Shown here piece by piece: positions 32,655 to 40,074 of a stretch of DNA of 40,125 bases (position 1 is the first letter of the stretch; the number at the start of each line of letters is the position of its first letter). The notes under the pieces were generated by a model, which saw only the letters and a program-made list of their open reading frames with translations, did no database searches and had not been told where the DNA came from. Source of the DNA: Sphingobacterium litopenaei (GTDB taxonomy: Bacteria; Bacteroidota; Bacteroidia; Sphingobacteriales; Sphingobacteriaceae); the NCBI RefSeq assembly GCF_014692495.1, contig NZ_JACOIJ010000030.1, positions 1 to 40,125 of the forward strand. Reading direction: 5' to 3'. Position numbers and translations under genes: made by a program.

Positions 32655-32730
32655 TGGAGCGAAAAACGAGATTCGAACTCGCGACCCCAACCTTGGCAAG
32701 GTTGTGCTCTACCAACTGAGCTATTTTCGC
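32655..32730 (-). tRNA. tRNA-Gly (anticodon GCC)
   Basis: 76 nt including an encoded CCA. The acceptor stem is GCGAAAA with TTTTCGC. The D-arm is TAGCTCAGTTGGTAGAGCA, the anticodon arm CAACCTTGCCAAGGTTG (GCC), and the T-arm CGAGTTCGAATCTCG. It is the first gene of a two-tRNA transcript and follows the strong promoter at 32784-32814. Confidence 0.96.
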
Positions 32731-32783
32731 TTTTTTAAGTCTTTCAAGTTGTCTGGACATCGCGTCCTTCCGATTTGATGATG

Positions 32784-32814
32784 CAAATATAGAGCTATAA
32801 TCTAGTTTTGCAAA
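32784..32814 (-). promoter_or_regulatory. Bacteroidota-type housekeeping promoter for the tRNAs
   Basis: On the minus strand TTTG (complement of 32811-32814) is followed after exactly 19 nt by TATATTTG (complement of 32784-32791). This matches the known TTTG-N19-TAnnTTTG consensus of the primary sigma factor in this phylum. The tRNA-Gly gene starts about 53 nt downstream. Confidence 0.9.
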
Positions 32815-32890
32815 ATGTTTTTGAAAATAAAATGGCTTTTTTTAGCGTTTTAAAGCCATTTGTTTGATAATCAGCTAGAATAATTTTCAA

Positions 32891-32928
32891 TAAAAATTGC
32901 CCCCAAAGATATTAGTAGTGGGGGCAAT
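32891..32928 (-). terminator. Intrinsic terminator of the peptidase gene
   Basis: A 10-bp GC-rich stem (32896-32905 ATTGCCCCCA with 32919-32928) and a 13-nt loop; the minus-strand T-run comes from AAAAA at 32892-32896. It lies only 4 nt beyond the M3 peptidase stop at 32933. Confidence 0.88.
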
Positions 32929-32932
32929 ACAA

Positions 32933-34963
32933 TTATTTTATCAATCCTGCTCTGCGAAGTAAAGCATCAACTGCTGGTTCTTGTCCTCTAAACGCTTTAT
33001 AAAGCTTCATGGGATGTGTTGTTCCGCCTTTTGAAAGAATGTTTTCCTTGAATTTGTTAGCCACTTCTTTGTTGAAAATACCGTTTTCTTTAAAATATTC
33101 AAAAGCATCCGCATCTAAAACTTCTGCCCATTTGTAACTGTAATATCCAGAAGAATATCCGCCATTAAAAATATGGGAGAAGGAAGTACTCATCGCATTA
33201 TCTTCTACATCGGGGAAAAGTTGAGTAGATGCGAATTGTAATTTTTCAAAATCTTTAACTTTAGAAATAGCCGATGGATCTTGTCCATGCCACCCCATAT
33301 CCAGTAGTCCGAAACTTAATTGACGAACAGTAGCCATCCCTTCCAAGAAAGAAGCAGATTCTTTGATCTTTTCCACTAATTCCATTGGAATCAATTCTCC
33401 AGTCTCGTAATGTTTAGCAAATAAAGTTAGTGCTTCTTTCTCATAACACCAGTTTTCCATAATTTGGCTTGGAAGCTCCACAAAATCCCAGAACACAGAA
33501 GTTCCGGAAAGATTTGGGTACGTCGTATTGGCTAACATGCCGTGCAACGCGTGTCCAAATTCGTGGAATAACGTAGTTACTTCGTTAAATGTCAACAAAG
33601 CAGGTTTCGTCTCGGTAGGAGGAGTAAAATTGCACACGATAGAAATGTGTGGTCTCTCGTTTATACCATCTTTTATGTATTGCGGTTTGAATGAAGTCAT
33701 CCAAGCGCCCTGACGTTTTCCTTTGCGCGGGAAGAAATCAGCGTAGAAGATAGCTACCAAATTGTCTTGCTCATCTTTCACTTCGTATGTTTGCACATCT
33801 GGATGGTATTTATCTATATTGTGAACTTTCGAAAAAGTTAGATTATAAAGTTTATGTGCAACTTCAAAAGCGCCTTTTAGTACATTTTCTAATTTGAAAT
33901 AGGGTTTTAACAGCTCATCATCCAATTGAAATTTTTGTTGTTTTAGTTTTTCCGAATAGTAGGAACCGTCCCATTTTTCCAAGACCTCAATACCATCTTT
34001 TTCTTTGGCAAAAGCAGTTAGTTCCTGGAATTCTTTTTCTGCAGCAGGTTTAGCTTTTGCTAATAAATCGTTTAAGAAAGCTAATACTTTGCTAGGCGAT
34101 TCCGCCATTCGCTCTGCCAAAACAAAATCAGCATGCGTTTCATAACCTAAAAGTTGCGCACGTTGATGTCTTAATTGCACAATTTCTAAGACGATTGTTT
34201 CGTTGTTATTTTCATTTTCTTGAAATCCTTTTCGACCCGCTGCCAATGAAATTTCTTTTCGCAATTCGCGATTATCCGCATAAGTGACAAAAGGAATATA
34301 GCTTGGATAATCCAGGGTAAAAATCCATCCATCTTTGTTTTTTGATTTCGCTAAAGAGGCCGCAGCTTCGATAACACCTTCAGGTAGTCCTGCTAAGCCT
34401 TCTTCTTTAGTAATATGTAATTGATAAGCGTTTGAATCTGCCAGGACGTTTTCTCCAAATTTCAATTTCAAAACCGATAATTTAGCATCGATATCACGCA
34501 GCTTTTGCTTTTGCTCATTATTCAAAAGAGCTCCATTGCGTGCAAAATCTTTGAACGACTTTTCTAACAACGTTTGCTGCTCTGTGGTAAGTGTTAATGA
34601 GTCTTTTTGTTCATAAACTGCTTTTACACGCGAAAATAAATCTGTATTCAGTGTAATATCATTTCCTAAAGCCGAAAGTTTGGGCGCTACATCTTGAGCT
34701 ATTTTCTCTAATTCATCGTTGGTTTCAGCCGAATGAAGATTAAAGAAAATATTGCTGATGCGATCCAAGGTTAGCCCTGAATAAGCCAATGCTTCAATTG
34801 TATTTTCGAAAGTTGGAGGTTCAGGATTGTTTACAATATCCTCGATTTCCTTTTTGGTAAGTGCTATTCCTTCATCGAAGGCTGAAATATAATCCTTTTC
34901 TGAAATCTGTGAAAAGGGAGCTGTATCATGTACGGTATTAAATTTTTCTGTTAAAATTGCCAT
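32933..34963 (-). CDS. M3 family metallopeptidase (oligopeptidase / dipeptidyl carboxypeptidase)
   Basis: 676 residues, normal for M3 enzymes of the Dcp/OpdA group. The zinc motif is HEFGHALHG near residue 468, with the third ligand Glu in SQIMENWCYE about 28 residues later, as expected for the family. The C-terminal catalytic region includes FSHIFNGGYSSGYYSYKWAE near residue 605 (substrate-side Tyr-rich loop). No signal peptide, so cytoplasmic, degrading oligopeptides. The gene is monocistronic: a terminator follows immediately and the upstream spacer is over 300 nt. It does not appear related to the neighbouring sulfur genes. Confidence 0.93.
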   Translation of the reverse strand: MAILTEKFNTVHDTAPFSQISEKDYISAFDEGIALTKKEIEDIVNNPEPPTFENTIEALAYSGLTLDRISNIFFNLHSAETNDELEKIAQDVAPKLSALGNDITLNTDLFSRVKAVYEQKDSLTLTTEQQTLLEKSFKDFARNGALLNNEQKQKLRDIDAKLSVLKLKFGENVLADSNAYQLHITKEEGLAGLPEGVIEAAASLAKSKNKDGWIFTLDYPSYIPFVTYADNRELRKEISLAAGRKGFQENENNNETIVLEIVQLRHQRAQLLGYETHADFVLAERMAESPSKVLAFLNDLLAKAKPAAEKEFQELTAFAKEKDGIEVLEKWDGSYYSEKLKQQKFQLDDELLKPYFKLENVLKGAFEVAHKLYNLTFSKVHNIDKYHPDVQTYEVKDEQDNLVAIFYADFFPRKGKRQGAWMTSFKPQYIKDGINERPHISIVCNFTPPTETKPALLTFNEVTTLFHEFGHALHGMLANTTYPNLSGTSVFWDFVELPSQIMENWCYEKEALTLFAKHYETGELIPMELVEKIKESASFLEGMATVRQLSFGLLDMGWHGQDPSAISKVKDFEKLQFASTQLFPDVEDNAMSTSFSHIFNGGYSSGYYSYKWAEVLDADAFEYFKENGIFNKEVANKFKENILSKGGTTHPMKLYKAFRGQEPAVDALLRRAGLIK

Positions 34964-35223
34964 GTGATAAAGCTAAAAATATTTTAGGAAATAAAAATCA
35001 GTTTACCGTAAAGTATTAGGTTTACCTGCCTTCTGAATAATACGGTTAATCTATATTTTAAATAGTTTTTATTAGACGATTTTTAATAGAAATTTCGGAA
35101 TATTTTCTTTTATATTTAATGTATGTTCAAATAAATTTTTGAAATAAACTTATCTTTCTGAAACAACTTTAGTTTTGCTTATTTTGTTTCTTTAATGGTT
35201 ATCTTGAATTGGAAATTATTGGC
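34964..35223. other. Divergent intergenic region upstream of peptidase and sulfur operon
   Basis: 260 nt without a gene before the palindrome at 35224. It contains a direct repeat GTTTACC at 35001-35007 and 35020-35026 (19 nt apart) and one TAATACGG (35038-35045) without a matching first box. Otherwise AT-rich. The promoter of the peptidase gene must lie near 34970-35050. Confidence 0.5.
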
Positions 35224-35243
35224 TTGGTAACTTATGTTACCAA
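35224..35243 (+). promoter_or_regulatory. 20-bp perfect palindrome, probable Crp/Fnr operator
   Basis: TTGGTAAC (35224-35231), four bases TTAT, then GTTACCAA (35236-35243): both arms fit perfectly. The 8-4-8 layout is that of Crp/Fnr-type sites, and the last gene of the operon is a Crp/Fnr protein. Its centre is about 40 nt before the expected transcription start, the place of class II activator sites. Confidence 0.65.
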
Positions 35244-35262
35244 CTTTATCATTTGATGGCTG

Positions 35263-35270
35263 TACCTTTG
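35263..35270 (+). promoter_or_regulatory. -7 element (TACCTTTG) of the sulfur operon
   Basis: TACCTTTG fits the TAnnTTTG element of the Bacteroidota primary sigma factor, 20 nt before the first ATG. At the position where TTTG should be (about 35240) the sequence is CCAA, inside the palindrome. The lack of a -33 element together with the palindrome points to an activator-dependent promoter. Confidence 0.6.
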
Positions 35271-35290
35271 TATTAACAAAATAAAATAAT

Positions 35291-35839
35291 ATGGAAACTA
35301 TTTATGGAACTTGGCCTTGGTATATTGGAGGACCATTAGTGGCTCTGATCATGTTGGCCTTAATAAAATTGGGCAAATCCTTTGGATTTTCCTCTAATTT
35401 TCGAACGCTTTGTTCGGCATTAGGAGCAGGTAAAAGTTGCGATTTTTTTGATTTTGATTGGAAAGCGCAACGTTGGAACTTGCTATTCTTGTTCGGTACG
35501 ATTGTCGGAGGATTTGTAGCTTCTCATTGGTTGGCAAATCACCAAGCCCCACCAATAGCAGAAGAAACTATTACTACACTGCAAGGTTATGGCTTTCAAA
35601 GCGCAGGTAAATCGTATTTACCACCTGAATTATTCTTCAATCTAGACTTGAAAAACATTTTATTATTGTTGGTTGGTGGTGTTTTTGTTGGTTTTGGAAC
35701 GCGCTATGCCGGAGGATGTACCTCAGGTCACGCGATCTCTGGACTAAGCAATCTTCAATGGCCATCATTAGTAGCTGTTGTTGGATTTTTTATCGGAGGC
35801 CTCCTAATGGTTCATGTATTATTTCCTTTTATTTTTTAA
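35291..35839 (+). CDS. YeeE/YedE family sulfur-compound transporter subunit
   Basis: 182 residues with about four hydrophobic segments. The family signature GTRYAGGCTSGHAISGLS is at residues about 136-153, with the conserved Cys that is thought to handle thiosulfate or persulfide sulfur in YeeE proteins. Two further Cys are in RTLCSALGAGKSCDFF near residue 43. It is an inner-membrane protein that should work with the second, shorter YeeE/YedE gene 3 nt downstream to move a sulfur compound such as thiosulfate. First gene of the sulfur operon, just downstream of the palindrome and -7 element. Confidence 0.88.
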   Translation: METIYGTWPWYIGGPLVALIMLALIKLGKSFGFSSNFRTLCSALGAGKSCDFFDFDWKAQRWNLLFLFGTIVGGFVASHWLANHQAPPIAEETITTLQGYGFQSAGKSYLPPELFFNLDLKNILLLLVGGVFVGFGTRYAGGCTSGHAISGLSNLQWPSLVAVVGFFIGGLLMVHVLFPFIF

Positions 35840-35842
35840 GCG

Positions 35843-36253
35843 ATGAGAAAGTTAGTATTTGTATTATTAGGCGTAGCGTTTGGTATTGTCATGTATAAAG
35901 CGGAAGCTGCCTCTTGGTTTAGAATCTTTGAGATGTTTAGCTTTCAATCTTTCCATATGTACGGTTTTATCGGTTCAGCCTTATTTGTAGGAGTTATCGG
36001 AGTGCAGTATATGAAGAGAAAAGCGAAAGATGTAGATGGAAATAAAATCAATATTCAGCCAAAGGCAAAGTCTATTCCTCGTTATTTGATTGGCGGTATT
36101 TTCTTTGGTTTGGGCTGGGCGTTAGTGGGCGCATGTCCAGGGCCAATCTTTGCTTTATTGGGTTCAGGTGTATTTTCAATCATTATAGTAATTATTGGAG
36201 CGTTATTGGGTACGTATATTTATGGTGTTATCCGTAAATATTTGCCTCACTAA
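35843..36253 (+). CDS. YeeE/YedE family protein (second half)
   Basis: 136 residues with about four membrane helices: MRKLVFVLLGVAFGIVMY at the start, FIGSALFVGVIGVQYM near 50, then LIGGIFFGLGWALVGACPGP and IIIVIIGALLGTYIYG. The conserved Cys of the YeeE second repeat is in GACPGP near residue 100. It begins 3 nt after the previous gene, so the two are surely made together and probably form a single pore from two half-proteins. The likely cargo is thiosulfate or a polysulfide; this follows from family and operon, not from direct evidence. Confidence 0.88.
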   Translation: MRKLVFVLLGVAFGIVMYKAEAASWFRIFEMFSFQSFHMYGFIGSALFVGVIGVQYMKRKAKDVDGNKINIQPKAKSIPRYLIGGIFFGLGWALVGACPGPIFALLGSGVFSIIIVIIGALLGTYIYGVIRKYLPH

Positions 36254-36263
36254 TTTAAGTTGA

Positions 36264-37043
36264 ATGTTTTTGTTGGGGTTATTTTTAGCGGTTTTTGTCG
36301 GGATTACATTGGGATTAGTGGGGAGTGGAGGTTCCATTTTGACGGTTCCTATATTCGTCTATGTGTTTGGAGTCGATCCTGTATTGGCTACAGCTTACTC
36401 TCTTTTTGCTATCGGAGCGACGTCGATAATAGGGGGAGCAAAAGGTTTTATAAGTAAGGATGTAGATATAGACAAACTTTTGAAGTTTGGAATTCCTTCT
36501 ATGATATCGGTGTTTTTGACACGTAAGTTTCTAGTTCCATTGATTCCTGATCAATTCAATATAATGGGCTATATTATTCAGCAGGAAGTCGTTCTTATGG
36601 TTTCATTTGCAGTACTGATGTTGTTTGCAGCTTACGCTATGTTTCATGAAATCAATATTCCAAAAGCTCAATTTCCGTTTATTACGGTAGTAGCTAAAGG
36701 TGTTTTTGTGGGATCAGTAACTGGGATAGTAGGTGCAGGAGGTGGTTTTTTGATTATTCCGGCATTAACTAATTTCTTTAATCTGAGCATGAAGAAAGCG
36801 GTTGCTACATCATTGGTATTGATCGCAATCAATTCTTTCCTAGGGTTATTAGGCGATTGGAGAAGAATAGATTTATTTGATTGGAACTTATTATTGCAAT
36901 ATACGTTATTAACTATAGTTGGGATTTTTATTGGTTTTTATTTAAGCAATAAAATTGACGGGAAAAAATTGAAACGTATATTTTCAGTGGGGATTATGGC
37001 AGTTGCAATTTTTGTTTTACTGACCGAATTTGGGATTATTTAA
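36264..37043 (+). CDS. TauE/SafE family sulfite/sulfur exporter
   Basis: 259 residues with about eight hydrophobic segments in two repeats. The repeat motifs are GITLGLVGSGGSILTVPIF (residues about 13-31) and GSVTGIVGAGGGFLIIPAL (about 152-170), the characteristic Gly-rich pairs of TauE proteins. It is an inner-membrane exporter of sulfite or small sulfur-bearing acids. It starts 10 nt after the YeeE/YedE gene and stops 14 nt before the persulfide dioxygenase gene. In the operon it would remove sulfite, the product of the dioxygenase. Confidence 0.9.
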   Translation: MFLLGLFLAVFVGITLGLVGSGGSILTVPIFVYVFGVDPVLATAYSLFAIGATSIIGGAKGFISKDVDIDKLLKFGIPSMISVFLTRKFLVPLIPDQFNIMGYIIQQEVVLMVSFAVLMLFAAYAMFHEINIPKAQFPFITVVAKGVFVGSVTGIVGAGGGFLIIPALTNFFNLSMKKAVATSLVLIAINSFLGLLGDWRRIDLFDWNLLLQYTLLTIVGIFIGFYLSNKIDGKKLKRIFSVGIMAVAIFVLLTEFGII

Positions 37044-37057
37044 TTTTAAAAAAGAAA

Positions 37058-38425
37058 ATGTTTTTTGAACAGGTATACGATAAGACTTTAGCGCAAGCTA
37101 GTTATATAATTGGATGTCAAGTCTCTAAAGAGGCGATTGTAATTGATCCAAAACGTGATGTTGATACTTATCTTGATATAGCCAAATCGAATAATTTGAC
37201 TATTACACATGTAGCAGAAACACATATTCATGCTGATTTTTTAAGTGGCAGCCGTGAATTGGTGGCGCTTACAGGAGCAAAATTATTCCTATCTGATGAA
37301 GGTGGTGAAGATTGGCAGTATGAGTTTCCACATCTAGGTCTAAAGAATGGAGATGTTATCAAAATTGGAAATCTTACATTAGAAACATTGCATACGCCTG
37401 GACATACGCCAGAAAGTATTTCTTTATTATTGACAGATCATCCTGCTACAGATCATCCTGTTATGCTTTTTACGGGGGACTTTGTGTTTGTGGGTGATGT
37501 TGGAAGACCAGATTTATTAGAAGAAGCTGCTGGATTGGTGGGGTCCAAAGAGGTAGGAGCTAAACAGTTATTCGAATCGTTGAAATTATTCAAAGCACTT
37601 CCAGATTATATTCAGGTGTGGCCAGGGCATGGTGCTGGTTCTGCTTGTGGCAAAGCTTTAGGGGCAGTGGCCAGTACAACCGTGGGATATGAGAAAATCA
37701 GAAACTGGGCTTTGCAACACGAAGATTTTGAATCCTTCAAAGAAGAATTATTAAGAGATCAACCTGAAGCACCGTATTATTTTGCTGAAATGAAAAAGCA
37801 GAACAAGATTGATCGTAAATTATTGACAGAAGTACCTCAGCATCCTGTGTTGGATATCCAAGATATTCCAAATGATACTGTTGTGGTGGATACACGAAAT
37901 AAATTTGAATTTTCGAAAGGTCACTTGCCAAAATCCATTAATATTCAAAATAATAACAGTTTGGCGAATTGGGCAGGTTGGATGCTTTCTTACGATGAAC
38001 CCATAGTATTGGTTGCTCCAAAAGAGAATCAAGAAGAGGTGACACGTAAAATGATGCGTATTGGAATGGATAATATAGCAGGTTTCGTGTCTGAATTAAG
38101 TGGACAATTAGTAATAACAAAATTAGTAGATGCTGCTGAAGTGGAGCAAGAAGTAAGCAATGGAGAATCTACTTTATTTGACGTACGTAATGCTATTGAG
38201 TTTAGAAATGGTCATATAGAAGGTGCTATACATCACTTCGTGGGACATATGGCAAAACGTTTGCCTGATTTGGACAAGAATGCATCTATTATTGTACAAT
38301 GTCAAGCAGGAGACAGAGCTACTATTGCAACTTCATATTTGGAAAAAAATGGGTTCAGCAATGTTAAAAACTATATCGGTAGTATGCAAGATTGGTTAGC
38401 AAAGGGCAAACCTGTAGTGAAATAA
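37058..38425 (+). CDS. Persulfide dioxygenase-type MBL hydrolase fused to two rhodanese domains
   Basis: 455 residues. Residues 1-250 are a metallo-beta-lactamase fold of the ETHE1 type: THIHAD at 55-60, HTPGH at 112-116, Asp141 in FTGDF, and PGHG at 189-192. These give the metal ligands for oxidising glutathione persulfide to sulfite. Rhodanese domain 1 (about 270-345) lacks the catalytic Cys: the loop has VLVAPKENQ. Rhodanese domain 2 (about 365-450) has an active loop QCQAGDRA with Cys415. The same layout is known in CstB-like enzymes. It turns toxic persulfide or sulfide into sulfite and thiosulfate, fitting the export genes upstream. Confidence 0.93.
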   Translation: MFFEQVYDKTLAQASYIIGCQVSKEAIVIDPKRDVDTYLDIAKSNNLTITHVAETHIHADFLSGSRELVALTGAKLFLSDEGGEDWQYEFPHLGLKNGDVIKIGNLTLETLHTPGHTPESISLLLTDHPATDHPVMLFTGDFVFVGDVGRPDLLEEAAGLVGSKEVGAKQLFESLKLFKALPDYIQVWPGHGAGSACGKALGAVASTTVGYEKIRNWALQHEDFESFKEELLRDQPEAPYYFAEMKKQNKIDRKLLTEVPQHPVLDIQDIPNDTVVVDTRNKFEFSKGHLPKSINIQNNNSLANWAGWMLSYDEPIVLVAPKENQEEVTRKMMRIGMDNIAGFVSELSGQLVITKLVDAAEVEQEVSNGESTLFDVRNAIEFRNGHIEGAIHHFVGHMAKRLPDLDKNASIIVQCQAGDRATIATSYLEKNGFSNVKNYIGSMQDWLAKGKPVVK

Positions 38426-38432
38426 TTTATTT

Positions 38433-39062
38433 ATGCGCGAATTACTCAAGACAGTATATACAGGAATTTTTGATTCAAAAACTATTGAGAATATAGCAGA
38501 AGTTGCCCTGTTCAAAAGCTTCAAAAAAGGTGATATAATTTTGGATATTGGTCAATCTATCCATTTTATTCCCTTAGTGCTAAATGGTGCTGTCAAAGTT
38601 ATGCGCGAAGATCCCATACGAGGCGAGCTACTGCTGTATTATTTGATTTCTGGAGATACGTGCACGATGACTGCAACATGTTGTACAAGTAACAAGATAA
38701 GTTCTATCCGTGTAATCGCTGATACAGCAGTAGATCTTGCATTTATTCCTAATAGCTATTTCAATCATTGGTTGTCTACAAGTGAGACCTGGCGCAATTT
38801 CATATTACAAAGCTATTCCAAACGCTTGGATGAAATGATTGTAGCCGTTGACAGTTTGGCTTTCTCCAATATGGAAGAAAGGGTAATAACTTATTTATTA
38901 CAAAAAATGAGATTGGAAGATAATAGAATTCTTACAGTTACACACGCCGAAATAGCTTCCGATCTCAATTCTTCTCGAGTAGTGATTTCTAGAATCCTTA
39001 AGAAATTAGAAAGTGATGAAAAAATCTTATTGTTACGCAATGAAATAAGAATTTTACTTTAA
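38433..39062 (+). CDS. Crp/Fnr family transcriptional regulator with Cys triad
   Basis: 209 residues. The cyclic-nucleotide-like sensor domain spans about 1-110 (PLVLNGAVKVMRED, LLYYLISGD), then the dimer helix, and a winged HTH near 165-200 (THAEIASDLNSSRVVISRIL). The sensor domain has three Cys in GDTCTMTATCC: Cys77, Cys83 and Cys84, beside the usual ligand pocket. No [4Fe-4S] Fnr-type Cys cluster at the N-terminus. It is cotranscribed with the sulfur genes (7-nt gap) and probably binds the palindrome at 35224-35243. Sensing persulfide or other reactive sulfur through these Cys is inference. Confidence 0.9.
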   Translation: MRELLKTVYTGIFDSKTIENIAEVALFKSFKKGDIILDIGQSIHFIPLVLNGAVKVMREDPIRGELLLYYLISGDTCTMTATCCTSNKISSIRVIADTAVDLAFIPNSYFNHWLSTSETWRNFILQSYSKRLDEMIVAVDSLAFSNMEERVITYLLQKMRLEDNRILTVTHAEIASDLNSSRVVISRILKKLESDEKILLLRNEIRILL

Positions 39063-39164
39063 TTTTTGTTGTTTTTCAATAATTAGTATCCTATATTTAG
39101 GAATAGATATTGTTATTATCGATAAGATTTTAATTATACTCATATTTATACCCATTTTTACCAT

Positions 39165-39638
39165 ATGAAAATTACGCTATTGTGCATTGGCAAGACGGAT
39201 GATAAATTTATTCAAGAGGGAATAGATAAGTATATTAACCGCTTAAAACATTACATCTCTTTTAATATTATTGTACTTCCAGATGTAAAGAATGTAAAAA
39301 ATCTTTCGGAAGCGCAGCAGAAAGAAAAGGAAGCTGAACTTTTCAATAAAAATATCCAATCAGGTGATTTCGTTGTTTTATTGGATGAGCGAGGTAAGGA
39401 ATATAGATCCTTAGAATTTTCTACATTCATTGAGAAAAAGATGGTAGCCAGCGTGCAGCATATGGTATTTTTAATTGGTGGACCGTATGGATTTGCCGAG
39501 GAAATAAAACAACGTGCAAATTCATTTGTTTCTTTATCAAAGATGACTTTCTCTCATCAAATGGTTCGTTTGTTTTTTGTTGAACAAATTTATCGCGCAT
39601 TTACCATTATGAAAGGAGAGCCTTATCATCATGAATAA
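39165..39638 (+). CDS. rlmH: 23S rRNA pseudouridine-1915 N3-methyltransferase
   Basis: 157 residues, the typical SPOUT-class RlmH length. Hallmarks: MKITLLCIGKTDDKFIQEGI start, VVLLDERGKEYRSLEFS near 78, FLIGGPYGFAEEIK near 110 (SAM-binding knot), and the C-terminal HQMVRLFFVEQIYRAFTIMK followed by GEPYHHE. It methylates pseudouridine 1915 in helix 69 of 23S rRNA on assembled 70S ribosomes. It is 102 nt after the Crp/Fnr gene with no clear terminator between, but its function is unrelated. Confidence 0.97.
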   Translation: MKITLLCIGKTDDKFIQEGIDKYINRLKHYISFNIIVLPDVKNVKNLSEAQQKEKEAELFNKNIQSGDFVVLLDERGKEYRSLEFSTFIEKKMVASVQHMVFLIGGPYGFAEEIKQRANSFVSLSKMTFSHQMVRLFFVEQIYRAFTIMKGEPYHHE

Positions 39639-39685
39639 TATGGTAATCCGTTATTTTTAACAACATTTAAAAAAAAGGAGTATAT

Positions 39686-39808
39686 ATGGATATGGATAAA
39701 TATAAGAGGGACTATAAATACAGAAGTTCTGAAGGAGATAAGAGTTACAAATGGATAATAATTATAGGAGCTATAGTTGTTGCATTATTAGCTTATTTTA
39801 TCAAATAA
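39686..39808 (+). CDS. Small single-pass membrane protein
   Basis: 40 residues, too short for most gene finders. The N-terminal half is strongly charged with Tyr and Lys (MDMDKYKRDYKYRSSEGDKS); the C-terminal half is one hydrophobic helix (WIIIIGAIVVALLAYFI) with a final Lys. An unusually good ribosome binding site AAAAAAGGAG lies 5 nt before the ATG. A terminator hairpin follows 5 nt after the stop, which supports a real gene. Function unknown. Confidence 0.65.
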   Translation: MDMDKYKRDYKYRSSEGDKSYKWIIIIGAIVVALLAYFIK

Positions 39809-39813
39809 AAAAA

Positions 39814-39840
39814 TAAGGCGATATTGGGAGTATCGCCTTA
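39814..39840 (+). terminator. Intrinsic hairpin after the small membrane-protein gene
   Basis: A perfect 10-bp stem (39814-39823 TAAGGCGATA with 39831-39840) with a 7-nt loop. An A-run is upstream, while the plus-strand 3' side is AAAATC, so the T-run is poor on the plus strand. It may still terminate or protect the mRNA end. Confidence 0.6.
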
Positions 39841-40027
39841 AAATCACACTAACTATTTATCTCTTATGAAAAGAGAATAGGGCATCGATGCTTTGAAATT
39901 TTCAAGGAATCATCGATGACATAAATTTAGTAAAATAAGTTTTAATAATTCAAAATTTTATACAAAAAAACATGAATTAGTTTATATTTTATTTTCTAGG
40001 GAAGTGTAAAGCAAACTGTGTCATTGA

Positions 40028-40074
40028 GCTCTAAATAGATATAGGTCCCCTTCGGACCTATATCTATTTAGAGC
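40028..40074. repeat. 47-nt perfect hairpin (21-bp stem)
   Basis: Arms 40028-40048 and 40054-40074 are exact complements, with the loop CCTTC. The stem begins GCTCTAAATAGATATAGG and is longer than usual for a terminator. The right arm contains the stop of the partial minus-strand gene. There is no T-run on either side. Possible roles: mRNA 3' end protection, a REP/IS-end structure, or a chance duplication. Confidence 0.85.

Noticed and set aside
32547..32738. 63-residue plus-strand frame
   Set aside because: It is the reverse complement of the two tRNA genes, a common false protein.
35038..35045. Further TAATACGG upstream of the peptidase/sulfur spacer
   Set aside because: No fitting first box 20-21 nt upstream and no plus gene within 200 nt, so it was left out of the motif set.
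39874..39920. Two CATCGATG palindromes flanking an imperfect TTTGAAA/TTTCAAG stem
   Set aside because: A weak imperfect hairpin without a neighbouring gene end; CATCGATG is self-complementary, so the pairing is not informative.
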